DNA of 46,821 nt from the NCBI RefSeq assembly GCF_002148965.1, contig NZ_NGFN01000006.1, positions 1 through 46,821 on the forward strand, read 5' to 3'. The DNA comes from Streptomyces swartbergensis. Lineage in GTDB: Bacteria > Actinomycetota > Actinomycetes > Streptomycetales > Streptomycetaceae. The notes under the pieces were generated by a model, which did no database searches, was not told the origin of the DNA, and saw nothing but the letters and a program-made list of their open reading frames with translations. Positions 30,242 to 38,710 of the stretch are shown piece after piece. The position numbers and the translations under genes were made by a program. Each line of letters begins with the position of its first letter. The stretch's first letter is position 1.

Positions 30242-32638
30242 TCAACGGTCCACTCTCTCACCCGTGCCGGACGGGTCGGCACTTTCCGCTGCGGTGTCCG
30301 GGGCCGGGTCACTCGGCTGCTGCGGGGCGTCTGCCCGCGAGCCGTCCTCGGACTCTTCCTTGAGACGGTCGCCCGGGGCTTCCGGGTTCGGCGGAGCGCC
30401 GACCGGGTTGTCGACGTCGTCGTCCGCCTCCCCGGCGGTGTCCTCGGCGGCCTCGCGGGCGGCGGCGCGCTTGCGCTGGGTGTACATACGGAAGCCGGCG
30501 AGGACCAGGAGCAGGACGCCGCCGCCGATGACCAGCATCACGGTGGGCGTGACCTCGGTGACCTTCACGTCGAAGGTGACGGGCTCGCCGTACTTCTGGC
30601 CGTCCTCCGTGTACAGCTGGGCCTCCACCTCCGCCCGGCCGTTTGCGTTGGCGGACGTGGTGAACTTCACCGACTGGCTGTGCCCACCGTTCACGGCGAC
30701 CGGCTGTTCCTCGTAGGCGTTGCCGCTGATCTTGAGTCGCGTCGGGTTCTGGGACGTGAGCCGTAGCTTCAGGTGCTCGACGCCTTGGACCAGGTTGTTC
30801 TGGACGGTCACCGGGATCATGGCGCTGCGGCCGGAGAGCTTGGTCTCCGACTTCTCGATCAGCTTGACCCCTTCGATCAGCCCGTCGAGGTAGGACTCGA
30901 CGTCGCCGCGGTACCCCGCCGCCGCCACGCCCCGGCCACGCCACGACGTGGACATCTCGCGGTTCATGGCCCGCCCGAAGGGGGTGACCACCCGGGACTG
31001 GTCGGTGAGGATCACCTTGAAGTTGTCGAGCTTGCCCTGAGTCCGTGCGATCTGCCCGAAGGCGGCTCGCGGCAGCTCCTGCTTGCGCAGCGAGGAGGGG
31101 TAGACGGAGGCGGGCGGCACCTTCCTGTTGGCCGCCGGGTCCGGCTTGACCTTGGCGGCGGCCGTGAGGTCCTGCGACTCGGACCAGTTCCCGCCCTGGA
31201 GGGCCTCCAGCGCCTCGGCCATCGTCTGCGCCTGGTTCACGGAGGGCGTGCGCTGCGGTGCGACGACGACGCTGCGCTGCTTGCCGGTCTGGAGACCGAG
31301 CGTCAGGCTCTGCGCCAGGAAGCGCTGCACGGCGAGCGTGGACGCGGAGGCCTTCGTCAGGTTGCCCTGGAACACCGTGGACATCCTGGCGTCCGCGACG
31401 ACCGCCGTGGTGCCGCCGCCGATGGGTCGAGCCGCGGAGGGCGTGTACGACAGATCGTCCTGGAGGCTGTCGCTGCGGGCGATCACCTTGTCGGCGCCCG
31501 CGGAGGTCGCGACCTTCATGATCGACGGGTCGACGGCGCCGTCCACGGGCCACGCGAAGTCCGTGGACGGTTTCACGTGGAGGATCGTCGGCACCGTGTT
31601 GTCGACGGCGTCGGTGGCCTCCTTGAGGTGGCTCAGCGAGCCTGTGACGGTCGTCCCGTTGTGGGCGAGGGAGGCCAGGTCCGGATCGCCGAACGGCAGG
31701 GCGACGACCTCCTTGCCCGCCACCGCCTGCTGGAGCTCGGAGAGCCACTGCTTGGCGACTGCCTGGCTCCGGCCGGAGGTGGTGGCGCCGTCCTCGCCCC
31801 TGACCTGGTAGTTCTTCGTCATCGCGTCGACGGACGCCAGCAGGTCCGGGTCGATCACCCAGGTGACGTCGAGCCCCTTGCCCAGCGACACCATCTGGTC
31901 GAGGCGGCCGCCCGGGGAGATCTCCTCGGCGAGGTCGTCGTTGCTGAAGACCGGCGTCTGCTGCTCGTTCGATCCCGTCTCGGCCGTCATGTGGACGTCG
32001 GAGACGAGCGGCCACAGGAACGTGGTCTTCGTCTTGGTGGCGGCCTCCTCCGGCTGCCACGGCAGGAACGTGCGCTGGATGCCGAGAACCTGGTCCCAGG
32101 GCTGCGCGGCGGTCTCACCGGAGAGCGCTACGGCCAGCTGATAGACGCCGTCCGGACCGAGGTCCAGCTCGTCGACCGGCACGGAGATGGTGAAGGGCTC
32201 CGCGACGCCGGGGGTGAGCTTGGAGAACTTCTCGGTGTACTTGCCGCCGACCGCCTCGCCGGCGGGGCCCTGGACGTCGTCGCTCTTCTTGGCGAGGGCG
32301 TCGATGGAGGAGCGGGTGTCGAGCGAGGGCCCCACCCGCAGGTCGATGTGGGCGTCGGTGACCGGCTGCTTGCCGTTGTTGGTCACCGTGCCCGTCACGC
32401 TCACCGTGTCCCCCTCGGTGGGGGCGCTGGGGGTGAGCGAGTCGACAGCGACGGAGACCGAGCCCGCGCCGGAGGCAGCCTGCGGGGACTCCTGCCCGGC
32501 CGCGTCCGCCGGCGTCGCGGCGGGCAACTGGAGGAGTCCGGCCAGCAGGGGCGCACCGGCGAGCAGTGCTCCGGTGCGCCGCAGCCACCGGCGGGCAGGT
32601 GAGGCACTGGTCCCCTGGAAGTCTGCCGCCTCGGCCAC
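30242..32638 (-). CDS. large secreted/membrane-anchored DUF6049 family protein
   Basis: 798 residues from GTG 32638. A signal sequence covers residues 15-47 (RRWLRRTGALLAGAPLLAGL). The long extracytoplasmic part opens with an immunoglobulin-like module (SVSVAVDSLTPSAPTEGDTV). A middle region follows with repeated hydrophobic strands, and a second beta module before the C-terminal membrane helix (VMLVIGGGVLLLVLAGFRMY). A cytoplasmic acidic/Pro-rich tail of about 80 residues ends the protein. Type I topology is inferred. The family is conserved in actinobacteria in front of murJ; function is unknown, presumably in cell-wall assembly. It is the first gene of the leftward envelope operon. Confidence 0.8.
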   Translation of the reverse strand: MAEAADFQGTSASPARRWLRRTGALLAGAPLLAGLLQLPAATPADAAGQESPQAASGAGSVSVAVDSLTPSAPTEGDTVSVTGTVTNNGKQPVTDAHIDLRVGPSLDTRSSIDALAKKSDDVQGPAGEAVGGKYTEKFSKLTPGVAEPFTISVPVDELDLGPDGVYQLAVALSGETAAQPWDQVLGIQRTFLPWQPEEAATKTKTTFLWPLVSDVHMTAETGSNEQQTPVFSNDDLAEEISPGGRLDQMVSLGKGLDVTWVIDPDLLASVDAMTKNYQVRGEDGATTSGRSQAVAKQWLSELQQAVAGKEVVALPFGDPDLASLAHNGTTVTGSLSHLKEATDAVDNTVPTILHVKPSTDFAWPVDGAVDPSIMKVATSAGADKVIARSDSLQDDLSYTPSAARPIGGGTTAVVADARMSTVFQGNLTKASASTLAVQRFLAQSLTLGLQTGKQRSVVVAPQRTPSVNQAQTMAEALEALQGGNWSESQDLTAAAKVKPDPAANRKVPPASVYPSSLRKQELPRAAFGQIARTQGKLDNFKVILTDQSRVVTPFGRAMNREMSTSWRGRGVAAAGYRGDVESYLDGLIEGVKLIEKSETKLSGRSAMIPVTVQNNLVQGVEHLKLRLTSQNPTRLKISGNAYEEQPVAVNGGHSQSVKFTTSANANGRAEVEAQLYTEDGQKYGEPVTFDVKVTEVTPTVMLVIGGGVLLLVLAGFRMYTQRKRAAAREAAEDTAGEADDDVDNPVGAPPNPEAPGDRLKEESEDGSRADAPQQPSDPAPDTAAESADPSGTGERVDR

Positions 32639-32826
32639 GCGCTCGCCCGTCCCTCGTCGTCGTCAGTGGTCGTCGGAATGTGCGTCCACGCATGGTAACG
32701 ATGCGCGCTGCGGGGAAGTGCCGCGGTCCGTTCCACAAGATCGTGGCCCGACATCGCGCTGTCCGGAATGTCGTCGTATGGCAGATAGCGGTTTTCTACA
32801 TGGCAAGGGCATCCCTTGTGCGCGTA

Positions 32827-32887
32827 TTGACGGACGTGTCTGTACGCGCAATAGGGGGAGCTCGGGGGCGCGCGGGCCACGTACCCT
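32827..32887 (+). promoter_or_regulatory. candidate promoter elements for cca
   Basis: Two alternatives. TTGACG (32827-32832) with a poor AATAGG 17 nt later would give a 35-nt leader without a Shine-Dalgarno. TACCCT (32882-32887) lies 8 nt before GTG 32896 and would give a leaderless mRNA. Neither is decisive. Confidence 0.35.
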
Positions 32888-32895
32888 CTTCTGTT

Positions 32896-34365
32896 GTGCC
32901 GAACGCCAACGAAGAAACGCCCAGTGCCCTGAGTCAGGTGCAGAACCGCGCGGTGAGTGAACTGCTGCGGGTCGCTCCTGTCGCCGACGACCTTGCCCGT
33001 CGCTTCCAGGAGGCCGGGTTCTCACTTGCCCTGGTCGGCGGCTCGGTCCGGGACGCGCTGCTGGGCCGGCTCGGCAACGACCTGGACTTCACGACCGATG
33101 CCCGCCCCCAGGACGTACTCAAGATCATGCGCCCGTGGGCGGACGCCCTCTGGGAGGTCGGGATCGCCTTCGGCACGGTCGGAGCGCAGAAGAACGCCCG
33201 CGTCGGAGACGCTGATCGACCCTTTCAGATCGAGGTCACCACCTACCGGTCGGAGGCGTACGACCGGACTTCGCGCAAGCCCGAGGTGTCGTACGGCGAC
33301 TCCATCGAGGAGGACCTCGTCCGCCGCGACTTCACGGTGAACGCGATGGCCGTCGCGCTGCCGGAGAAGGAGTTCATCGATCCGCACGGCGGGCTCGAGG
33401 ATCTCGCGTCGCGTGTGCTGCGTACTCCTGGCACCCCGGAGGAGTCCTTCTCGGACGATCCGCTGCGGATGATGCGGGCCGCGCGCTTCGCGGCTCAGCT
33501 CGACTTCGAGGTCGCCCCCGAGGTGGTCGAGGCGATGAACGAGATGGCCGGCCGTATCGAGATCGTCTCGGCCGAGCGGGTGCGGGACGAGCTGAACAAG
33601 CTGATCCTTTCGCCGCACCCACGCAAGGGCCTGTCGCTGCTCGTCGAGACGGGCCTCGCCGACCGGGTGCTGCCCGAGCTGCCGGCCCTGCGCCTGGAGC
33701 GCGACGAGCACCACCGGCACAAGGACGTCTACGACCACACGCTGATCGTCCTGGAGCAGGCGATGGCGCTGGAGGACGACGGTCCCGACCTGACCCTCCG
33801 CCTGGCCGCCCTGCTGCACGACATCGGCAAGCCCCGCACGCGCCGCTTCGAGAAGGACGGCCGGGTCTCGTTCCACCACCACGAGGTGGTCGGGGCGAAG
33901 ATGACCAAGAAGCGCATGACGGCGCTGAAGTACTCCAACGAGCTGGTGAAGGACGTCTCACGTCTGGTCGAACTCCACCTGCGCTTCCACGGCTACGGAA
34001 CCGGCGAGTGGACGGACTCGGCGGTCCGCCGCTACGTCCGTGACGCTGGCCCGCTCCTCGACCGCCTCCACAAGCTGACCCGCTCGGACTGCACCACGCG
34101 CAACAAGCGCAAGGCGGCAGCCCTGTCACGCGCGTACGACGGTCTGGAGGAGCGGATCGCCAAGCTCCAGGAGCAGGAGGAGCTGGACTCGATCCGTCCC
34201 GACCTCGACGGCAACCAGATCATGGAGATCCTCGGCGTCGGTCCCGGTCCGGTGATCGGCCGCGCGTACAAGCACATGCTGGAGCTGCGCCTGGAGAACG
34301 GGCCGATGGAGCACGACTCCGCGGTGGCCGCACTCAAGGAGTGGTGGGCCGATCAGGAGGGCTGA
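32896..34365 (+). CDS. cca: CCA tRNA nucleotidyltransferase
   Basis: 489 residues from GTG 32896 (VPNANEETPSALSQ). It adds or repairs the 3' CCA of tRNAs. The nucleotidyltransferase head is GGSVRDALLGRLGNDLDFTT (metal Asp pair in DLDFTTDA). RRDFTVNAMA and DPLRMMRAARFAAQL (RNA and nucleotide contact motifs) follow. The C-terminal half has an HD domain (LAALLHDIGKP). The open frame begins earlier (32566), but that part is the antisense of the DUF6049 gene. No Shine-Dalgarno is visible, so a leaderless start is possible. Confidence 0.94.
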   Translation: MPNANEETPSALSQVQNRAVSELLRVAPVADDLARRFQEAGFSLALVGGSVRDALLGRLGNDLDFTTDARPQDVLKIMRPWADALWEVGIAFGTVGAQKNARVGDADRPFQIEVTTYRSEAYDRTSRKPEVSYGDSIEEDLVRRDFTVNAMAVALPEKEFIDPHGGLEDLASRVLRTPGTPEESFSDDPLRMMRAARFAAQLDFEVAPEVVEAMNEMAGRIEIVSAERVRDELNKLILSPHPRKGLSLLVETGLADRVLPELPALRLERDEHHRHKDVYDHTLIVLEQAMALEDDGPDLTLRLAALLHDIGKPRTRRFEKDGRVSFHHHEVVGAKMTKKRMTALKYSNELVKDVSRLVELHLRFHGYGTGEWTDSAVRRYVRDAGPLLDRLHKLTRSDCTTRNKRKAAALSRAYDGLEERIAKLQEQEELDSIRPDLDGNQIMEILGVGPGPVIGRAYKHMLELRLENGPMEHDSAVAALKEWWADQEG

Positions 34366-34391
34366 GGCTTCGAAACGGGTCTGTGAAACGC

Positions 34392-34417
34392 GGTCATGTT
34401 TCACGTGAAACATGACC
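34392..34417. promoter_or_regulatory. parS: parS within a 26-bp perfect palindrome
   Basis: Core GTTTCACGTGAAAC at 34398-34411, extended by six paired bases on each side (GGTCAT/ATGACC). It lies just after the cca stop. Confidence 0.95.
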
Positions 34418-34430
34418 CCCGAAGACGGAC

Positions 34431-34466
34431 CGAGGGGCGGTGTTTCACGTGAAACACCGCCCCTCG
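34431..34466. terminator. parS: 36-bp perfect palindrome: parS as the centre of a GC-rich hairpin
   Basis: parS core 34442-34455 flanked by 11 perfectly paired bases on each side (34431-34441 with 34456-34466). As RNA it could fold into a long stem between the convergent cca and LppU-like genes, so it may be both a ParB site and a bidirectional terminator. The parS call is certain; the terminator role is inferred. Confidence 0.85.
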
Positions 34467-34477
34467 CTGTGTCTGCC

Positions 34478-34990
34478 TTACTTCTTGTCCTTCAGGCAGA
34501 GCAGGAAGTCCTTGCCGTCACCGCTCTCGGTGTACACGTACTGGAAGCCCTTGGCTTCCGCCTCGCACTTGCTGGAGGCCAGGGTGTCCGTGAGGAACTT
34601 GCCCTCGATCTTGGCCAGCACCTCGAACTGAGCCTTCGCGTCGCTGCACTCGACGACCTCGAGGTCCGGGTTGTTGTCGTTGGTGCTGCCGCGGTGCATG
34701 CAGTCGCCGACAGCCGCCGTCTTGGCGTCGTCCCGGCTGGTTATGTAGCCGCCGATGGCAATGCTCGCCACCGCGATGACGATGGCGATGTTCTTGATGG
34801 TCTTGAAGCTGATCTTGCGGCCGGTCGGCTGCGGCGGAACCGGAGCATACGGAGCCGCACCCTGGGGCGGGAAGCCAGGCTGGCCGGGCTGCTGGGGGTA
34901 ACCCCCCTGCGGCGGGTACGGGGCGGCCTGGGGCTGACCCGCGGGCTGGCCCTGCGCGAACGGGTTGCCCTGGGGCGGCGGAGTAGTCAC
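34478..34990 (-). CDS. LppU/SCO3897 family membrane protein
   Basis: 170 residues from GTG 34990 (VTTPPPQGNPFAQG), with AGGGGGA 7 nt upstream. The first 55 residues are a Pro/Gln/Gly-rich cytoplasmic tail (YPPQGGYPQQPGQPGFPPQG). One membrane helix lies at about 66-82 (IKNIAIVIAVASIAIGGYI). The extracytoplasmic domain of about 85 residues has four Cys (GDCMHRG, VVECSDAK, SSKCEAEA, FLLCLKDKK), likely two disulfides. There is no lipobox, unlike mycobacterial LppU. Function is unknown. Confidence 0.8.
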   Translation of the reverse strand: MTTPPPQGNPFAQGQPAGQPQAAPYPPQGGYPQQPGQPGFPPQGAAPYAPVPPQPTGRKISFKTIKNIAIVIAVASIAIGGYITSRDDAKTAAVGDCMHRGSTNDNNPDLEVVECSDAKAQFEVLAKIEGKFLTDTLASSKCEAEAKGFQYVYTESGDGKDFLLCLKDKK

Positions 34991-35112
34991 TTGGGGGTCC
35001 CCCTGAACATGGGTGAGTGACGCGAACATGTCGCGAATAAGACCCACGTAAGTTATCGGTCCCCACTGACACCGCAGTAGTCGGATGTGGCTCTGTGTCA
35101 TTGATGTGACAC
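34991..35112. other. spacer between the MFS and LppU-like genes
   Basis: 122 bp. An inverted repeat GTGTCA-6-TGACAC (35095-35100, 35107-35112) directly follows the MFS stop and may be a weak terminator or an operator for the LppU-like gene. No clear promoter was seen. Confidence 0.35.
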
Positions 35113-36375
35113 TTACTGGCGACCAAACCGGCCCATAGTCACAGCTACTGCCGCGTAGATAACGGCGATCGTGATCACCAGAGGCACGGATCGGCCGTCC
35201 GGCGGCAGCATCAGGGCGGCGACGGCGGCGGCGCCGACGAAAGCGACGTTGAAAAGGACGTCGTAGACCGAGAAGATCCGGCCACGGAAGCCGTCCTCGA
35301 CGGAGGACTGGACGATCGTGTCCGTGGCGATCTTCGCCCCCTGGGTGGTCAGACCCAGGACGAAGGCCGCGGCCAGCAGAGGGGCAGTGGCGAACGGCAG
35401 TCCCAGAGCGGGCTCCAGGAGGGCGGCGGCCCCCGCGCACACGACGATCCAGCGGCCCGGCCCGAGCCGTCCGGCGGTCCAGGGCGTCACCACGGCCGCC
35501 GCGAAGAAGCCGGCGCCGGAGACGCCCAACGCCAGCCCCAGCAGGGCGAGTCCGTCGTCCGTGGTCGTGGTGAGCGCGTACCGGCAGAGCATCAGCAGCA
35601 TCACCAGCAGGGCGCCGTAGCAGAAGCGCATCAGCGCCATCGCCGCGAGCGCCCAGGCCGCTTCCCTTCGCTGCGGCGCGGCCAGGTGACGTACGCCCGC
35701 CACCAGGTCGCGAGCGGTGCCTGTGAGAGCCGTACCGATCCGCTCGCGCACCAAGTCCCGGTCGGGGCCGAGGAGTTCCCGCGCCATGCTGAGCGACGCC
35801 AGGGCGGCGCACAGATACAGCACGGCACCCACGAGCACCACGGCGGCGTCGGAGTCGGCCACCAACAGGCGGACGACGAAGGCGATACCACCGCCCGCGG
35901 TCGCCGCCAGCGTCCCGGCGGTCGGGGAGAGGGAATTGGCGAGGACGAGGCGCTCGGCGTCGACCACGCGGGGCAGCGCGGCGGACAGGCCGGAGAGGAC
36001 GAAACGGTTGACGGCGGTGACGCACAGGGCGGAGACGTAGAAGAGCCAGTCCGGGGCCGGACTGAGTATCAGCAGCGCCGTGGCGGCGGCCAGCAGGGCG
36101 CGCAGCAGGCTGCCGTACAGCAGGACCTGGCGGCGCCGCCAGCGGTCCAGCAGGACACCGGCGAAGGGGCCCACGAGGGAGTACGGGAGCAGCAGCACCG
36201 CCATGGCGGAGGCGACCGCGGCCGCCGAGGTCTGCTTCTCCGGCGAGAAGACCACGTACGCGGCGAGCGCGACCTGGTAGACGCCGTCGGCGCCCTGGGA
36301 GAGCAGGCGCACGCCGAGCAGGCGCCTGAAGCCCTGGAAACGCAACAGGACACGCAGGTCACGGACGACGGCCAT
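35113..36375 (-). CDS. MFS transporter
   Basis: 420 residues from ATG 36375 (MAVVRDLRVLLRFQGFRRLL). GAGG sits 9 nt upstream; a GTG at 36390 has no site. About 12 hydrophobic helices. The loop 2-3 signature is seen as GPFAGVLLDRWRRRQVLLYG, typical of the major facilitator superfamily, MFS_1/enterobactin-exporter-like branch. The substrate is not evident. It follows ino1 on the same strand after a strong terminator, so it is probably transcribed separately. Confidence 0.9.
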   Translation of the reverse strand: MAVVRDLRVLLRFQGFRRLLGVRLLSQGADGVYQVALAAYVVFSPEKQTSAAAVASAMAVLLLPYSLVGPFAGVLLDRWRRRQVLLYGSLLRALLAAATALLILSPAPDWLFYVSALCVTAVNRFVLSGLSAALPRVVDAERLVLANSLSPTAGTLAATAGGGIAFVVRLLVADSDAAVVLVGAVLYLCAALASLSMARELLGPDRDLVRERIGTALTGTARDLVAGVRHLAAPQRREAAWALAAMALMRFCYGALLVMLLMLCRYALTTTTDDGLALLGLALGVSGAGFFAAAVVTPWTAGRLGPGRWIVVCAGAAALLEPALGLPFATAPLLAAAFVLGLTTQGAKIATDTIVQSSVEDGFRGRIFSVYDVLFNVAFVGAAAVAALMLPPDGRSVPLVITIAVIYAAVAVTMGRFGRQ

Positions 36376-36400
36376 GGGGCACAGCCTCACATACGGAGAA

Positions 36401-36428
36401 GGTCCCCGGGTCCTACGACCCGGGGACC
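36401..36428 (-). terminator. terminator after ino1
   Basis: A perfect 12-bp stem, 36401-36412 with 36417-36428, loop CTAC, between ino1 and the MFS gene. Confidence 0.8.
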
Positions 36429-36464
36429 CTCACAGCCCTGGCAGGAGCGACTGGTTGTGGCGCC

Positions 36465-37547
36465 TCAGCGCTCGACCTCACCCTTGATGAACTTCTCGAC
36501 GTTCTCGCGGGCTTCGTCGTCGTAGTACTGGACGGGCGGGGACTTCATGAAGTAGCTCGACGCGGAGAGGACGGGGCCGCCGATGCCGCGGTCCTTGGCG
36601 ATCTTCGCGGCGCGCAGGGCGTCGATGATGACGCCGGCGGAGTTCGGGGAGTCCCACACCTCCAGCTTGTACTCCAGGTTCAGCGGGACATCACCGAACG
36701 CGCGGCCCTCCAGGCGGACGTACGCCCACTTGCGGTCGTCGAGCCAGGCCACGTAGTCGGAAGGGCCGATGTGGACGTTGTCCGCGCCCATGTCGCGGTC
36801 GCGGATCTGGGAGGTGACGGCCTGCGTCTTGGAGATCTTCTTGGACTCCAGGCGGTCGCGCTCCAGCATGTTCTTGAAGTCCATGTTGCCGCCGACGTTC
36901 AGCTGCATCGTGCGGTCCAGGACGACGCCCCGGTCCTCGAACAGCTTCGCCATGACGCGGTGCGTGATGGTGGCGCCGACCTGGGACTTGATGTCGTCGC
37001 CGACGATCGGGACGCCCGCCTCGGTGAACTTGTCCGCCCACTCCTTGGTACCGGCGATGAAGACCGGAAGGGCGTTGACGAAGGCGACCTTGGCGTCGAT
37101 GGCGCACTGGGCGTAGAACTTCGCCGCGTCCTCGGAACCGACGGGCAGGTAGCAGACGAGGACGTCGACCTGCTTGTCCTTGAGGACCTGGACGACGTCG
37201 ACCGGCTCCTCGGCGGACTCTTCGATGGTCTCGCGGTAGTACTTGCCGAGGCCGTCGAGGGTGTGGCCGCGCTGCACCGTCACGCCGGTGCTGGGTACGT
37301 CGCAGATCTTGATGGTGTTGTTCTCGGAGGCGCCGATGGCGTCCGCCAGGTCGAGACCGACCTTCTTGGCGTCCACGTCGAACGCGGCGACGAACTCGAC
37401 GTCGCGGACGTGGTAGTCGCCGAACTGGACGTGCATCAGGCCCGGCACCTTGGCCGCCGGGTCGGCGTCCTTGTAGTACTCGACTCCCTGCACCAGCGAT
37501 GCGGCGCAGTTGCCCACACCGACGATGGCTACGCGAACCGAACCCAT
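36465..37547 (-). CDS. ino1: inositol-3-phosphate synthase
   Basis: 360 residues, the actinobacterial short form. It converts glucose 6-phosphate to myo-inositol 3-phosphate, the entry to phosphatidylinositol, its mannosides and mycothiol. The NAD-binding opening is [20 protein letters not shown]. The catalytic region has [15 protein letters not shown] and [10 protein letters not shown]. The Lys-rich C-terminal part has [25 protein letters not shown] lies 8 nt before the ATG. It follows padR by 45 nt, so the two are probably one transcript. Confidence 0.97.
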   Translation of the reverse strand: MGSVRVAIVGVGNCAASLVQGVEYYKDADPAAKVPGLMHVQFGDYHVRDVEFVAAFDVDAKKVGLDLADAIGASENNTIKICDVPSTGVTVQRGHTLDGLGKYYRETIEESAEEPVDVVQVLKDKQVDVLVCYLPVGSEDAAKFYAQCAIDAKVAFVNALPVFIAGTKEWADKFTEAGVPIVGDDIKSQVGATITHRVMAKLFEDRGVVLDRTMQLNVGGNMDFKNMLERDRLESKKISKTQAVTSQIRDRDMGADNVHIGPSDYVAWLDDRKWAYVRLEGRAFGDVPLNLEYKLEVWDSPNSAGVIIDALRAAKIAKDRGIGGPVLSASSYFMKSPPVQYYDDEARENVEKFIKGEVER

Positions 37548-37592
37548 TCCGGTTGCTCCCTGTGTGTACGAGTGAGGCCCTTGGGCGGGCTC

Positions 37593-38267
37593 TCACGTGG
37601 CGGTGTCGTCGGGCGTATCCGGACGGGGGTCGTCCCCCGGCCGGGGCAGGCCGCCCGACGCTCCAGATGTGGTGTCACGCGAACCGGGCTCTCCGGAGGC
37701 GGGATCCTTGAGGTCCCGCCCCGCCCGCTCGCTCTCGATGAGCTCGTTCAGCCAGCGCACTTCGCGCTCCACGGACTCCATCCCGTGGCGCTGGAGCTCA
37801 AGCGTGTAGTCGTCGAGGCGCTCCCGGGTCCGGGCCAGGGAGAGGCGCATCTTCTCCAGGCGCTCCTCCAGCCGGCTGCGCCGGCCCTCCAGCACACGCA
37901 TGCGTACGTCGCGTGAGGTCTGCCCGAAGAAAGCGAAACGGGCGGCGAAGGTCTCGTCCTCGTACGCGTCGGGCCCGGTCTGCGAGAGCAGCTGCTCGAA
38001 GTGCTCCTTACCCTCCGCCGTCAACCGGTAGACGATCTTGGCGCGGCGGCCGGTGAGGGGAGCGGCCTCGGTGTCGTTCCCCGGCTCCTCGATCAACCAG
38101 CCGTTGGCGACCAGTGTCTTGAGGCAGGGGTAGAGCGTCCCGTAGCTGAACGCACGGAACACACCCAGTGATGTGTTGAGTCGTTTGCGCAGCTCATAGC
38201 CGTGCATCGGAGATTCGCGGAGCAGGCCGAGTACGGCGAACTCGAGGATCCCGGAACGCCGGCTCAT
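37593..38267 (-). CDS. PadR family transcriptional regulator
   Basis: 224 residues from ATG 38267 (MSRRSGILEFAVLGLLRESP). The winged helix-turn-helix lies at about 8-90: MHGYELRKRLNTSLGVFRAF, SYGTLYPCLKTLVANGWL, with the wing in TGRRAKIVYRLTAEGKEHFE. A coiled-coil dimerisation helix lies at about 130-190, then a disordered Asp/Pro-rich tail. AGGAGG lies 6 nt before the ATG. It is upstream of ino1, so it likely controls itself and inositol synthesis. A PadR-like palindrome at 38373-38393 is the candidate operator. The ligand is unknown. Confidence 0.92.
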   Translation of the reverse strand: MSRRSGILEFAVLGLLRESPMHGYELRKRLNTSLGVFRAFSYGTLYPCLKTLVANGWLIEEPGNDTEAAPLTGRRAKIVYRLTAEGKEHFEQLLSQTGPDAYEDETFAARFAFFGQTSRDVRMRVLEGRRSRLEERLEKMRLSLARTRERLDDYTLELQRHGMESVEREVRWLNELIESERAGRDLKDPASGEPGSRDTTSGASGGLPRPGDDPRPDTPDDTAT

Positions 38268-38294
38268 GGTCGCCTCCTCTCTGCCGCGGTACCC

Positions 38295-38411
38295 GATGTC
38301 CCGGGCTGATGTCTCGGTCCGAGGCCTCGGATTGGTATGCCAACCCGATGTGTCGGCCCGATGTGTCGCGCTGATGTATCGACTCGATACATCACGACGA
38401 TAGAACGGCCT
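38295..38411. repeat. array with a 13-bp period in the padR upstream region
   Basis: Nine consecutive 13-bp steps begin at 38295, 38308, 38321, 38334, 38347, 38360, 38373, 38386 and 38399, all starting with G. Five read GATGTNTCG or GATGTCCCG, two GATA, and two are degenerate (GAGGCCTCG, GGTATGCCA). The best consensus is GATGTGTCGGCCC. Confidence 0.8.
38373..38393. promoter_or_regulatory. candidate PadR operator
   Basis: A perfect odd palindrome: arms GATGTATCGA (38373-38382) and TCGATACATC (38384-38393) around a central C. It contains ATGT-11-ACAT, the style of site used by PadR proteins. It is formed by one 13-bp unit and the start of the next. Confidence 0.65.
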
Positions 38412-38535
38412 TCCGGATGCGACAAGAGGGGGTGTGGTGAACGGGATCACATCACCGATTCATCGGATGCGAGTTGCGTGGTTTGAGGTGAACTTCAGGC
38501 CTCGGCAGGTTTTGACGGTGCGTAGTCTGTGCGCC

Positions 38536-38703
38536 ATGCACATCACCGGGAACCAAGTGACACCTGAGGGCGTCGTCGTCTTCGGTGTGGTACGGGTGCA
38601 TGCGGGACCGATGAATGCGGAGCCAACCGCATCCGTACTTCGGGGGGACCGGAAACCAGCCGCCGTTTCCAGGCGCGCAAAGGTGCGCCTGCCCGAGGAG
38701 TAG
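38536..38703 (+). CDS. possible leaderless short ORF before the PBP gene
   Basis: 55 codons from ATG 38536 (MHITGNQVTPEGVVVFG). TAGTCT (38523-38528) lies 7 nt before the ATG, the geometry of a leaderless start, but no -35 is convincing. Its last two sense codons (GAG GAG, 38695-38700) are the Shine-Dalgarno of the PBP gene, and its stop ends 7 nt before the PBP ATG. G/C at third positions is about 70%, lower than in true genes here. It could be a leader peptide or just untranslated leader. Confidence 0.3.
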   Translation: MHITGNQVTPEGVVVFGVVRVHAGPMNAEPTASVLRGDRKPAAVSRRAKVRLPEE

Positions 38704-38710
38704 TCGTTCG

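Noticed and set aside
31570-31583. parS-like GTTTCACGTGGAGG in the DUF6049 gene
   Set aside because: Three mismatches to the palindrome on one arm; explained by coding sequence.
38536-38710. Possible c-di-AMP (ydaO-type) riboswitch before the PBP gene because of a GGGGGGACC stretch
   Set aside because: The partner motifs of the class (GGGGTGAA, the AGGG/CCCGAA pair and the final CAGCTAACC-like segment) are missing.
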